From Cercis canadensis (taxonomy: Eukaryota; Streptophyta; Magnoliopsida; Fabales; Fabaceae), in assembly GCA_003255065.1 (NCBI GenBank), contig QAOA01002176.1, positions 259,261-323,260 of the forward strand: DNA of 64,000 nt. Direction: 5' to 3'. The first letter of the stretch is position 1. The number at the start of each line of letters is the position of its first letter. The notes beneath the pieces were generated by a model. The model did not search any database, was not told the origin of the DNA, and was given only the letters and a program-made list of their open reading frames with translations. Made by a program: the position numbers and the translations under genes. Below, one piece after another: positions 21,501 to 33,100 of the stretch.

Positions 21501-24500
21501 AGATTGGAGAGTGACCTGATACTTAAAACTCTTAAAGTACAGCAGTTTTCCAGTAAAGAGATTTGGGCCATTTACAAGTTCCATTCTGGACTGATACAGA
21601 AACCCAAATTTGCAAGATCATACTGAAATTAAAGCCCAACTAGTTTCAGAAAAATCAAATTTCAATAAATTTCAAGTTTTCTAGACGAAGGTATGATATT
21701 TTCTTCATCAGCTGCCCGGGAAGGCGAATTTCCAACTGTCAGCAATAATTGTTTGATTGTGGCTTCTTGAAACTTGACTCAGATTTCTTGAGACTTGTTT
21801 TAGCTGATGATAATGAATGAATATACATAATTTTTTGCCATTCCCTATGCTTGGAGGATTGTTCCAAGTTTACTATTTAAATCCTTCTGATTGCAATTTG
21901 TAAGCAGATTATTACTCAGATGGAGTGAGAATTTAAGTTTTGTGCTTTTCCCTTCAACTTGGTATCTCTTTGTGGTGGATTCCCATTGAGTGGTGAGTTT
22001 ATTATATTCTCTGACTTGTATCTCTTGGGTGATGATTTCTGTATCCTTAGAGTGGTGGCAGATTTTATCAACCTTTATTGTAGTTTTGCCAAAAATCAAA
22101 AACGTAAAAAGAAAGGTACCAACCCGGCCGGTATTGGAATGAGATGAGGCTGATAGAGACCCATTATTGGTAGTTTAGAGTAAAATCTGGTTTTTATTTA
22201 AAAAAAAAAAATGAGAATTTTGTCTGAGTCATGGATATCTTTTATGCATAGGGGGTTAGACTTAAGAAGCTTAGGAATCAGGAAAGTTCATGTTCTGCAG
22301 AGTAAGTCCTTGAAGAACATTTTATTATCAAATATGCTCCACAAAGATGGTTTCTGCACACAGTGTCATAATGTGTAATAGATTTTTAATATCAGCTTTA
22401 TATAGAGAATCCCAGTATAAGTAGTAAGAGAAAACATAATTCTTATTATGAGAATGAAAGAGAATATTGATTGAGAATGAAAGAGAAACAAATTGCATAA
22501 AAGAGAATATTGATCGAGATATCAAAAAACAAAAACAAGAAATGAGATTTGACAGAGATATTGATTTTCAAAGTGAGGACATCAGCGTGCTCTCACTCTC
22601 TCTCTTTCTCTCATGAGTGGTCACTCATAACCACAGAATAATCTCTAGGACAGCTGTTTTACTCCTTTTTGCAACTCTAAACAAAACCTCACCTTGCTGA
22701 GTTGAATCCCCAGAATAATTTTCTTTTTCAATTCTCATTAACTCCAAAATAGGCCTAAATACAGTTGGGAAGTTTTCCTCTATTGTTCACCTTAAATGAT
22801 AATGAAAGTCTTCATTTTGGTTGCAGACACATTTTTGGCCTTAGAACCACCAAAAATCATTTTGCTTAGCTAAATTCCTGTGTTTAGAATTCTTCTTTTG
22901 GTTCCAGACAGTGTAATTCAGAGAGTGTAAAATGATAATGAATTCAAAATTCTATCTTGAGAAGCTTTAAACAGACTTTAAATCCATCCAACACCACTTG
23001 ACTGAACACTTATAATTTCATTTTTGTTAGAACACAAACCATTAATCATTAAGAGTAGAGATTTACTTGTCACACCTTACCTAAGTCAGTTATATTTGTA
23101 TTACCGTTTGATTTCTCAAAATTTGTTATCCTATATCTTAGATGTCATAATTATATTGAAGTACAGTACAGGTAACCAAACTTCAGCAGATGGCACTCAA
23201 ACAATCACAGGCATGCTAGAAGATCATAATCTTACCTTTCCTATCCGAGGCCGCTCTTTCAACTTTTCTAGGCTGTTCCGAATATGTGAAACAGCTCCCC
23301 AACATTTTAATGTGTTTGCCACATCATCAAGCCTCAAAATATACTCTTCTTCAGTCAATGGGAAGGATCTCTAAAAGCAAAAAAAAATTGCAAATACAGA
23401 AATGGAATTACATGGATAACCTCGATATCTACAAGCAACAACTAATAGCATTTAATAATTATGTAATTTATTTTTTTTTGGTACTTTTGGCTACAACTTT
23501 GGATTCGAACATAGAACCCACAAGCCCTGAGGACAACCTTAGTACCATTTAGCTACAAGTTGTTTGGTAATAATTATGTACTATAAGTACAACAAACTAC
23601 ATGCTTTTGGTACTTGAAAATGCAATGCTGTGTCAAATTACACCCAATTATTAGAAACCTCTGACATGGACTTGAATAGTAGAGAGCTTATTAAATTATA
23701 ATTCTTGAACAACAGAATCTTTTTTAATCATCCTAGCCTTGAAGAGGCCTTTATGTGGTGCTATCAGTACAATAAAAAGGATGAAGCATTTATATAGTAT
23801 GAATTCTCTCAAAACTTGGTCAAAAACAAAATGAGAACCCTCTCCACACTCTATCCCTTATATCGTTCATCATAGATATAAACTTGGTTTTCACCACACA
23901 GGTGCATAAAAGCAGAGCAGGTTGTCATACATAGGGACTTAAAATTGCCACTTCTTGCTTTTGTCCTGCTTTCATGAAGAGCTATCTTTACTGTGTAGCA
24001 TCAGGTTAGTGCCAAAAACACATGCCCGCTATGCATGTATCATGTATGAGCACTTAGAACAACACCCCATTCTTCCTACCTAAACTTTTGCTCCTTCTGT
24101 TGTTCTTCTTTCTCTTTTTACCTAAGGCACAAGGTCTTTCCATTTTCCTTAAGATTGTGTACCATAACTCTCTTATACAATCAGTATGTGAGCAAATCTG
24201 AACATTTCATTCAAAATAGATTTCCTTACAAAATACAACATAAACAGAAGGGGGGAATAAGTGAATTTCCAAAGGATATATGCATTGCTTTACAATTCTT
24301 TACTCTTTCTTTATGAATTTGAACATATTCCTTATGTTTTCTTAGTTTAGTTATGTTCAATACTAATAATGTACCTTAAACCAAGAAACTGCAAAATGTA
24401 GCAGAAACGTGTAAATACCTGTTCCATATACTTCCACATGACATTGAGAGCAAGGAGATTCCTTCCCATGAATTCCTAGGACAGAACATGTAGCAGTAAA

Positions 24501-26473
24501 ACAAGGAGTGCCAAACAAAAAAATAATAAAAAGTCCACATTTCAGGTACTAGGAATGTAGATCAAGACATTTCGTTCATCTCCATTACAAGATTAATGTG
24601 TCAATCAAACAATTAATCAGACTTTCAAAGAAATTATATACTTTCCCAGTTTAGGTGTTGCCAATGCTCCAAAGCCTTGGAAGTAAAGTGTAGAAGGAGG
24701 AAAGACCACCTATAAAAAGTTGGTATTCAAGAAAACGGGTAATGCTGCCAGACACCTACCAAAAACTACTGGACCATAAATTGTAGCAACGTGTTTATTC
24801 CATAAAAAAAAAATGGTCACTTTGTTACAATTACAAGTGTGACTTTCATGAGAAAGAAAGGGAAACAAGAAAGAGAAAAACGGGGGAGGAAAGAGGAACA
24901 ATTTTATGTTGTACAGCCAAAAAATTTAAACATCATGACAACAGATATATATGTTTGTCAGCTAACAAAAAGACAAACCTAGTTATACATTAAACATGAA
25001 TAAAGAGGATATATTGAGCTCCTTCATCTATTTACTATCCAACTTTTTTCTTAGTTAAAGCCATGGTAAATGGGGTTATATATGTCTGAAGGTGGAAAAA
25101 GATGAGAGAATGAGCTGGTGATTTGATCGCCACGTGCAGAAGTCCATGAACTAGAGCATCAAAGTTTCAGTATTTTAATGTATATGCCTGATTAACAACT
25201 GCAATCTAAATCGAGTGGAGAAGATAACATATTAGCATATGAATCCTGCACCATATACTCTGTCATCAAAACTTCTATGTCAGAAAAATAGCAATGCATA
25301 ACTTCCTACAGAAAATGCTCAACAAATCCCCTAATTTCTCAGTACATAGTAGTTTGGCAGAAATTTTCCCAAGATTATATGTAAGACTTGTCATACAATA
25401 CTTAAGTTATTCTTGCATCTAATTTCACCTGTTGCAAAATAAAATGTACCTTCTTTATCAATTGAACGTCATAAGACCTCCCATATTTGTTCCTTATAAG
25501 AGTTGCAAGGTCAATCCCACTAAACTTGGAATCATCTATACCAACTATTTTCTCGAGATTCTCTCTAAGCATTTCATTATTTACCTGAAACATATTTAAT
25601 ATAAAACAGACTCAGAAACATGAAGATGAATTGAAAAGTAATGCACAACATTTAGAAAACCAGACATGGATTTTGTTATTTCAGCTATTCGTTGAATAAA
25701 CACTTTTCTATCATTCTGATAGGGACCAAGAGCCTGAACCAACCCAGTTCAGAAAGGACTTCAACTATCAAAATAAATTATATATGTAAATTGATCAACA
25801 AAATACAGTATACAGCGAAGAAGCACTTCACAAAAATAACAAGATATTACATAATTAAAATAAATAAAAAATACAGTGAGAGAAAAAAGGATCAATGTTA
25901 AAGCCCCATATTAACCAGTTGAAACAGTTGCAAATTTAATGATAGATGGAAAAAAGTATCTTTCAAATTTTGTAGTTCATTAAACAAAGGAGTCAATGTC
26001 CAACATGAGCAGAAAAGGGTGGGCAACTGATTAAAAGAATTTTAATACAAGAAGTAAGAAAAAAACAAAGGCTCCAAGTGTCCAGAAATGAACTTGTGGA
26101 CGTACTCCAAAAAGAGTAAGACATATATGGTAGAGAATATATTTTATAATGCAATGAATTACATACAGAGAAGGAAATTGAGAAGTCAACATACTCCTCC
26201 AATTTCACTCTTGCGAGATATGTTCTTATCAATATCATCTGAGTCATTAGGATCCATGCCGTCATTCAGTGTACTGGAAAAAATGGGCCTATATTTCCTG
26301 CCACTTTGTTGACATCTATGAGCAGGGAATCCAACATTGGGAAAACCCAATCCTCTGGAAGGAGAATATGGACCAGGATATCCTGAAAATGGAACCTTAC
26401 TAATGCTCCCTTTGTCAAGATGCTCTTGAACTCTGAGGGGCCAACTGCACTGGTGGGCAGACATAATGTTCAT
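15537..26473 (-). CDS. DUF3067 protein, probably plastid-targeted, five coding exons
   Basis: Coding exons in transcript order: 26473-26195, 25584-25450, 24475-24419, 23370-23236 and 15602-15537. Lengths are 279, 135, 57, 135 and 66, all phase 0, total 672 nt = 223 codons plus TAG. Each junction has GT and AG. The N-terminal exon ([17 protein letters not shown]) is Ser/Pro/Gly-rich without a domain and suits a transit peptide. The conserved part begins with [14 protein letters not shown] (exon 2). It continues with [11 protein letters not shown] (exon 3) and [18 protein letters not shown] (exon 4), and ends [17 protein letters not shown]. This is the pattern of DUF3067, a family of cyanobacteria and plastids whose function I do not know. 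The last intron (7.6 kb) holds a complete chromovirus in the same orientation, its TSD only 141 bp from the final exon. A second in-frame ATG lies at 26464. Confidence 0.88.
15749..16122 (-). repeat. 3' LTR of the chromovirus
   Basis: 374 bp, bounded by TGATAGG and CCTATCA. It nearly duplicates 20588-20964. The polyprotein frame enters it and stops at 16005, so the last 39 or so codons of pol are LTR-encoded. Confidence 0.95.
16123..16712 (-). pseudogene. Integrase C-terminus and chromodomain of the chromovirus
   Basis: Read from 16712. The GPY-like block [19 protein letters not shown] and [12 protein letters not shown] (integrase C-terminal domain) are followed by a chromodomain at about residues 138-182 (nt 16301-16167), with [30 protein letters not shown] and the closing LEDLKNEFP. 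Chromodomains of this type steer integration toward marked chromatin by reading histone tails. The frame goes on past LEDKV into the LTR and stops at 16005. It is separated from the rest of integrase by the stop at 16719-16721 (TAA, probably from CAA). Confidence 0.9.
16719..17789 (-). pseudogene. RNase H end and integrase core of the chromovirus
   Basis: Starts after the stop at 17787-17789 (TAG; the family expects Gln, so CAG to TAG). KVADALSRV closes RNase H. The integrase zinc domain has [12 protein letters not shown] and CIPCQQTK. The catalytic core shows the D,D,E triad in [19 protein letters not shown] and [10 protein letters not shown]. The long frame (346 codons) is otherwise open to the TAA at 16719. 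It would splice the element's cDNA into chromosomes. The break at each end means no full-length enzyme is made. Confidence 0.9.
17790..18658 (-). pseudogene. Reverse transcriptase and RNase H part of the chromovirus
   Basis: Begins at the stop 18656-18658 (TGA where Arg is usual) and covers [28 protein letters not shown] and the polymerase motif [12 protein letters not shown] (FxDD variant). GLTGFYR then runs into a TGA at 18140-18142, again where Arg is expected. A one-base shift at about 18015-18030 leads into the RNase H start [14 protein letters not shown]. Both active-site regions are recognisable, but the protein is cut into three pieces. Confidence 0.9.
18659..19620 (-). pseudogene. 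Aspartic protease and start of RT of the chromovirus
   Basis: Protease motif [13 protein letters not shown] near 19430 (DGG in place of the usual DSG/DTG, common in this group). A frameshift at about 19365-19385 moves the frame to one reading [13 protein letters not shown] and [16 protein letters not shown] second shift at about 19205-19210 restores the frame 18656-19201, which runs to RT motif 1 ([19 protein letters not shown]). Between them lies the protease-RT linker with [20 protein letters not shown]. The protease would have cut the Gag-Pol precursor. Confidence 0.88.
19621..20558 (-). pseudogene. Gag of the chromovirus
   Basis: The ATG at 20556-20558 opens [20 protein letters not shown], a leader with a short coiled coil ([18 protein letters not shown]). 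A TGA at 20319-20321 interrupts just before [18 protein letters not shown], where Arg (CGA) is usual. The retrotransposon gag core follows ([37 protein letters not shown]). A TAA at 19863-19865 breaks the run to the zinc knuckle [14 protein letters not shown] (nt 19647-19688). Gag assembles the particle and the knuckle packages the RNA. Confidence 0.9.
20568..20587 (-). other. PBS of the chromovirus
   Basis: Immediately inside the 5' LTR the element strand reads atttggtgctttcattgctc. TGG TGC and onward would pair with the CCA end of a tRNA, as a PBS must. I cannot name the tRNA. Confidence 0.7.
20588..20964 (-). repeat. 5' LTR of the chromovirus
   Basis: 377 bp with the same ends as 15749-16122, including an extra ctt trinucleotide. 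Its outer end abuts the TSD catat at 20965-20969. Confidence 0.95.
20970..23235 (-). other. Remainder of DUF3067 intron 4
   Basis: AT-rich intron sequence between the TE and exon 4. The short frames at 21325-21626 and 21845-22147 have no motifs. A CT-rich tract lies near 22590-22612. No other feature is seen. Confidence 0.5.
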
Positions 26474-26485
26474 TGTATCCTGCAC

Positions 26486-27846
26486 TCATAGTGTCATTCG
26501 AAATGCAAGGAAACTAGTTAGTCATCCATAAAAAAGAAGTTCTTCAACTCACCCTTAAGAAAGACACAAAGAGTACCAAAAAGTAGGTCACACATGCATA
26601 TTATAAAGGAAACACATAATTTTATAAGGCTGACATATAGCAGTAGTAGAAACAGAAAGTAATTGGGTCAATAAATGGAAACAATTATCAATGCTCATTC
26701 CAAATCAGTATCTAATACATAAATTATGTTAATAAGAAACTAAGTTCACTAACCAACATACTCCATGGAGTATATTAGAGAGTTTCATTCAATACATTTT
26801 CCCTTTACTCTATTTGAAGATTAAGAAAACTAAGAGAAAAGAATATGGAAATTTACTGTCAAGTTGTTAGCAATAATCATTTTAGAAAGCCCCAAAAGTT
26901 AAGTAATTTGGCTCCCTATGAGACAATGTATTTGGGCCATCCAAATGGAAGGAAGAATTCACAAACATTGTACCAAAGTGGCTTAAGCTCTAACCAACGA
27001 AGTTCTGACATTTCCTCATAATAATTGACCTCCTCCCAAGTAAGTTCCCTTATAGCCCCTTATCATCAATAGATTGAATTACACTCAGTTCCATATAATC
27101 CTAGATTTAGAATGCGGGGGGAGGGGGGGAGGTGGTAAACTAGCTAGGAATTATCATATGCTTCCAGGTCTATCTTCAAGTCTCCTGCATCACTTTTTAA
27201 TTCGTTTAAGTATCATTCACATCTTACACCCAATAAACATCATACACAAGGTATAGCAGACTACACAGAACCATATCCCAGTTAAAACTTAAAACATTGG
27301 CTTAATTTCAATATATCATCTGACCAAAAACAACTTTGTTCGATTCTCTTCTTTAATCCTTTTGATTTGGAACTTTAAAAAGATTTCAGTTTTCTTTCCA
27401 CTGCATCATAGACGGTTCCCCTTTAGCAGGTCAGTTATGCTTTTGCATGCACCAAAAAGTGATTCTGGGCAAGGCAAAAGCTACCCAGAATCACTTTTGG
27501 GAACTTGCACAAGCAAAACGAAACATGCACAATTCAAATGTGAACCAAGCGTCGCTTATAGTTTCAATAAGCTTAAATGGCAAAATGGGAGCAAAGAAAG
27601 ATGGAAATGTCCATATTATATTCTCCTAGCAATTCATTTCCAACCCTTTGCTCGGAGTGAAAAGAAAAACACTACCCAGAAAGACATATTGTTCCTCTGA
27701 TATGACTTTCTCAAAACGAAAGAAAAATAGAAGACACATAGGTACAGAAACCCATCAAATCAAAGCCAAAGTAGAGTTCAGAAAATTATCAAAATATGCA
27801 TAAATTACAGCAATGAAACAACAATTTATTGTAGGAGACAGTAAAC
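26486..27846 (-). other. Probable 5' UTR intron of the DUF3067 gene
   Basis: The coding exon is preceded on the - strand by tgagtgcag at 26486, a good acceptor 12 nt before the first ATG. A donor (cag/gtttac) lies at 27846. The interval has no recognised gene. It contains a G-rich run (gcggggggagggggggaggtgg without gaps of more than one base) near 27115. Confidence 0.45.
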
Positions 27847-27990
27847 CTGAAACTATCTGAGACAAAGAGAGGAGCAGAGACAGTTTCAGAGAAATTACTC
27901 CTTTTTTATGGCTTTTGACTGCGGAGAGCTCCAATTTGATTACTTGAGGAGAGCGTACTATTATTCTGCAATCCAATTTCAATTAAAAGT
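27847..27990 (-). other. Probable 5' UTR exon of the DUF3067 gene
   Basis: Compositionally richer - strand block ending in a donor at 27847/27846. No ATG opens a frame in it, so it would be untranslated. The upstream limit is a guess. Confidence 0.4.
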
Positions 27991-28654
27991 TTGCACTTTG
28001 AGAAATGGATAATAACAACTGGGACAGCTAATTGTGGACGTTACAGCTTCTTAAACAATTACGGCAACGACAGCCTCATGTTGTAATTGTTTTCTTGCAA
28101 GTAAGGCGAACCACAGGAAATCATGTGTGCAGAAAAAAAATATTTTTATTGGGTTTTTTGGGCTACAGAAATATTCATTATTTTATTTTAAATTTTATGG
28201 TAAAATGTTCTTTTAACAAAACAAATTTAAAAGGTAAATAAGTTGTTTCAACTTTAAGTAAGACACACTATAATTAGTAAATGTATGTTAGAATCACCAA
28301 TAAGGTTGAAATTGAAGAAATTTGCATAAAGGTAACTCAATCTACCTATTGAGTAAACTCTTATTGACTTGCACTAAGCAACTCTTACTATAGCTCCCTA
28401 TGGTAGCATAGTTTATTGGAACTTGCCTCTATGAAATTAAAATTGTGTTTTCGATGAGTTTATGTAAAATCCTTATTGCCCTGTTATTTTTAGTTTATTT
28501 TACAAAATTATTTTTTAGAGCTTTTAAGAAAAAGTTTTTGTGAAAGCTTATAACAGCTTAACTGGTACCTATTTTGAGAAATTTTAGGACAAAAATATCC
28601 TAAAATGATAGTAAAATTTTTGCTAAAACCCAATGGTCAATCTCTTTCAATTTT

Positions 28655-28915
28655 TTGATGAGTAAAATATATTTTTCATCATTGAATTATTTTTCAAATG
28701 TTACTTTAGTAATTGATTTATATTTGATGTCACTTTAATTATCGAATAATTATATTATTTGTCAAATCAGTCATTCGTAGCACAAAAATGATCATTTAAA
28801 TAACTAATTTGAAGGGTAGAATAATTATTTAAGTACTCAAGTTATACAAAAAAATAAATCAATAACTAAAGTGACATTTGATAAATAATTAAGAGACAAA
28901 AAATATATTTAACCA
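28655..28915. mobile_element. MITE-like inverted repeat
   Basis: Arms of about 65 bp: left gagtaaaatatatttttcat onward, right (reverse-complemented) ggttaaatatattttttgtc onward, both continuing into tcaaatgt(t/c)actttagt. The T-rich flanks make the TSD unreadable. Confidence 0.55.
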
Positions 28916-29235
28916 TTTTTTTTTATTTTAGAAGCATTTTTACAATTATATATATCTGAACACAAAATAACTTAATATTAAAAAAAAAACATTGTATAAG
29001 AACTTCTTGTATAATATTTTCTTATATAAGTACTTAAATAAACCGTTTACTCGAACTAGGCCTATATATGAAAAGAGTAATATTATCTAAATATTAGTTA
29101 GGTTTACATTGATACCAAATATGAAAAGATTAATATAACCTTCGATTGCAAAACCCTTATTAGTTGGCATCGCACATTCACACCCACGTAGATCATATTA
29201 AAATGTTCCATATATTAGTTGGAAGTATAGTTGCC

Positions 29236-29770
29236 AAAAAGAAGAGTTGGGTTCTAAGAAACCCAGCCCAAATAGAATTTGATCAATCTAGCTCGACTTG
29301 AATTCGCCCGTGACCCATTCGGGTCCATACTGGGCTGAGTTTGCACTTTTTTTTTTTGGCAAGACTATGTCATTTGGCCTAAATTTTCAATTCTCTTTCT
29401 AAATTCAAAATTTTATATTCTATTGTTAATATTTTAAACTTAAATTTTATTAAGAATAATAAAGTAAAATTATAAAGTGACTCAATTATTGTAAGAATTG
29501 AGAACTTTAATTAGTATACTATTATTTGCCTATTTGGACTTATTTATCAAAATTAATATGTGCTTGTTTAAGATTTAAGTGTTATTATTAATGTGTTATG
29601 CATTATTATTTGTCTATTTTTGTTCAATTAAGATTTAAAAATTTGGTCCATTAATAATAGAATACAAATAAAAATAAGTTAACCCATATTAACCCGTAGC
29701 CTGTTGAAGGTCGAGCTAGGCCATCATTATGCTAGGGCCGGGCCGGCCAGGTTTGCCACGTCGGAGGGTA
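29236..29770. mobile_element. Possible non-autonomous hAT-like element
   Basis: Two GC-rich, GGCCC-type blocks (aacccagcccaaat... and gggccgggccggcc) stand about 450 bp apart in very AT-rich DNA, as hAT subterminal regions do. No TIR or 8-bp TSD could be paired. Confidence 0.3.
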
Positions 29771-29858
29771 TCCGGTTAACGGGAAAAGTTACAATATTTT
29801 ACTCATCTTCCCCAAATTTTGTTATATTTTACCATAACCCCACTGAGGGAGGAAGTGA

Positions 29859-30004
29859 GGATGAATGCCATTGAAGGACCAGAGGCAAGATCCACGCCTT
29901 CAACAGCCCCAACCGCACCGTCAACGCCACCACCAACTCTAAGAACACTCGTTTTCTTCTCACACAGCACTTCCTTCGATCTTGTCCCAACTTTGCTTCC
30001 GTAA
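29859..30004 (+). other. Upstream ORF in the XRCC2 5' region
   Basis: ATG at 29859 opens 48 codons rich in Pro, Thr and Ser (PSTAPTAPSTPPPT) and stops 159 bp before the XRCC2 ATG. It could be an upstream ORF in the 5' UTR or chance. No family is recognised. Confidence 0.3.
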
Positions 30005-30162
30005 GTTAGCCACAGCGGCTACTTCGCCCTCTGATTCGCCGCCGGCGCGACGGAGAAACTAAATTTCGTTATTTATTGGTTTCGTGGTGAGTCTCTACAA
30101 CCCATTCAGATATTCACTCTCCCGCTCAAAACCCTTATGGTTCTATTACCACAAGGATTCAA

Positions 30163-33100
30163 ATGAACGACAGAACGGTGTTGGGAAAGTGGATTGGCGG
30201 GGATGAAAGTGCCAAGGAGATGCTTGCTAGGGTTCCGCGACCTTTCTCCCTTCTACCTCCACTTCATAGGGTTCCTTTACGTGTCGGCAACGTGGTTGAG
30301 ATCGTTGGTCCCTCATCTTCTGCGAAAACACATATTCTGATTCAGGTCCCAATTCTGAACTTCAATTTTCGTTTCCATCATTGTAATCACTGTTGGAATA
30401 TTATCTTAGAAATTAATGTAATAAAATTCCTTAGGGACTTAGGGTTGCGGTTGGAGAAATTAATTTAGTAGAAGGCATTTGAATATAAGATATTTTAAAT
30501 TTGAAATGTATCATTTGTTGTTTTGGTTAATCAAATCTAATAATTGACAAGTGGCTAATAAATTCATAATTCAATCAAATAGTTTGAGGAGTGTATCCCA
30601 AATTAATGTTATAATCTAAAGAAGCAATAACTCATAGGTCCAATTTTTCAGGATCGCATGCCTACCCTTTTCCATAGTGAATAGCAAAAAATTCTGAAAG
30701 AAAATTGAAATAGAATTAACTGTTACCATATCCATGCATCCAAATACAATATCAAGGATATATTCCCCACTTGTCTTTCTTTTTAGTGGTAAACCACAGA
30801 TCATGGGCTAATTATTCAATACCATAAATGGTACCGATATCACATGCATAACTAACTACTAAGATAATTTAGGCCGTATAATTTTTTGGTCTGACATAGG
30901 TCCCACATATCAGTTAAGTAAAATAAATGGTGCAGATCACTTCTATTATCAATTTTACTTGTGGTATGAATACCACTTGTGGTATTGAATAATTAGCCCA
31001 AATCATGTGATATGAATCCCAATTTCAATTAGTACAATTGACTATGGAGGAGCATGTTTAATTCATGTAATGCAGTGAAATGACCTGCAGTACTTGTGAA
31101 GTTTGATTAACAAGCCAAGAGGAAGAAAGTATCTTTTCTAAATTTGTACCTTTTATATGTATTTCGTAGCAGTTGATTACTTGTGTCTTATGGCTCAAAA
31201 GAAAGTTCATTGTCAAAAAGCAAATTAATTTATCTGTATGCTATTGATATTCACCTAATTTTAGTGCAAATTTCCAATTGCGCCCAAGTTCCCTGGCTAT
31301 GGCTTACTTTTGTGGGCATAAGGAGGAGCTGTTGCATTGTTGGTGACTGAAAAAGATGTTTTTGAGAGAGAAATTTACAATATTATCTTTACATTACTGT
31401 TGGTATCATCTCCCTTTAAGAATAATGTTAATCTCTGTTTCCATGTGCATATGTTGAGTTAGTGAATTTGATTCATGACAATTAGATACGGGAGGCTTGT
31501 TTGCTAGTATCACATATCATGTTTTGATATTCTTATTGTTTCATGTAGGCTGCAATCTGTTGCATTCTTCCCGAAAAGTGGAATGGGGTGGAGTATGGAG
31601 GCTTGGATCATTTGGTAGTGTTTGTTGACCTTGATTGTCGGTTTGATATTATGCGAATGTCAGAAATGCTGATTCGTCAGATTACTGAAGCTAGTGGTAA
31701 GATCTTTTGATTCTATAAACATATATCGACATTGATGAGCTGTATTATATGTGCTTCAAACGCTGCTGCTTTCCAGTAGTCATCACATTTGTGATATCTG
31801 AAAGTTTTTGGTTTGAGAACATGCTGACATAAATTTATTTATTGTGTAAAACTTATTGATGTGCTTCTTTTGTTGTATTGCTTAGTTCAACATTTACCAA
31901 ATTTGGGATTGGGATATGAATTTTCCTGAATCATTAATCCTTGAACTTGCAATTCTATAATTTTGGGGATTTTTGAAGTCTAAAGATGGGAAGTTTATGT
32001 AGTATCAATATCCTCTTTCTCTCTTTTGCTTTTTTTACATAATTGATATACAATTCTTTTTTATTTTAATCTTTGGAAGAGCTGATGGGGACTTATTTTA
32101 AATATATTTTTATTGGCATTCGGTCTATTCATGAGTTTGGAAACATAGTTATCTTCTCTCTGATTTGTGTCACATTCTCCTTTGTGACAAAAGAAATTGA
32201 AAATTTAACCACACATTTATAGCAATTGATTCAAAGTTTTTTTAATGGATGACCTGTGCATCTCAAATACCACATTCAAGTTTCATAATGAAGAGAAATC
32301 TAGACCTGAGATATTACAAGAGTTAGACAGGTATTTTAAACACTCTGCCTCATTGACATGTCTACTTTAGTTATTGGTATCTCTTTTTTTTTTTTTTTTT
32401 TTTCCTATCCTTGGTGCATAGTCTTTTATAGTTTCTCTACTCATGGCATTAACCCCTGTTTGGTGTGTTATAATTTTGTTGCTTAAAAAGCATTTCTTGT
32501 AGAAAAATAATGATTGCCATCACCTACAGTTCCATTGCATTGGTTGTTTACTGTTTGGTCAGTTATGGTCGAACATTTTTTCTCCTCTTTTCCTTTTTTG
32601 GTAAGAATAGAGAATAGAGCAATAAATGATATGGCTTTATCTTAATCATTTCCCGTTCATGAGGATTCTAGAAAGTTTTATTCTGTATGAACCTTGCTTT
32701 TTTAATAAGTGATCGTGGATCAAAAAAGTGACAAGAGGATGATAAGGAGAGATCTTTCAGTTGGATAAGAGCTACTAATAACCTAATAATAAGCAAAACA
32801 TCATGCTTGAAAGTTGAAATACATGCATCCTAATCTCAATCAATGTCAATAACTTTTGGTGTTCATTGTTTGGCTTTTTTTCCCCCAAAACTAGATGCTG
32901 TCTCAGTGTAGCAGTTAAGACAATAAATGTATTAAAAGAACATGTTGGAATTATGAGGATGCTGACATATGTGTCTTGACAAAACAGGGGCAGCTAATCG
33001 AGATTACGATGAAAAATTATATAAATTATGCATGAGTCGTTTTCTGTATATCCGTTGTTCCAACACTTTTGAATTCCTTCAAACTCTCAAGGTAAGGAGT

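Larger units (their letters stand above)
27991..29858. other. Intergenic region between the divergent DUF3067 and XRCC2 genes
   Basis: About 2 kb of AT-rich sequence that must hold both promoters. It includes a MITE-like inverted repeat and two GC-rich hAT-like blocks (separate entries). No gene is seen. Confidence 0.5.

Noticed and set aside
27362..27700. 112-codon + frame in the DUF3067 5' intron
   Set aside because: No motif, antisense to the gene, and no splice or start context that supports a gene.
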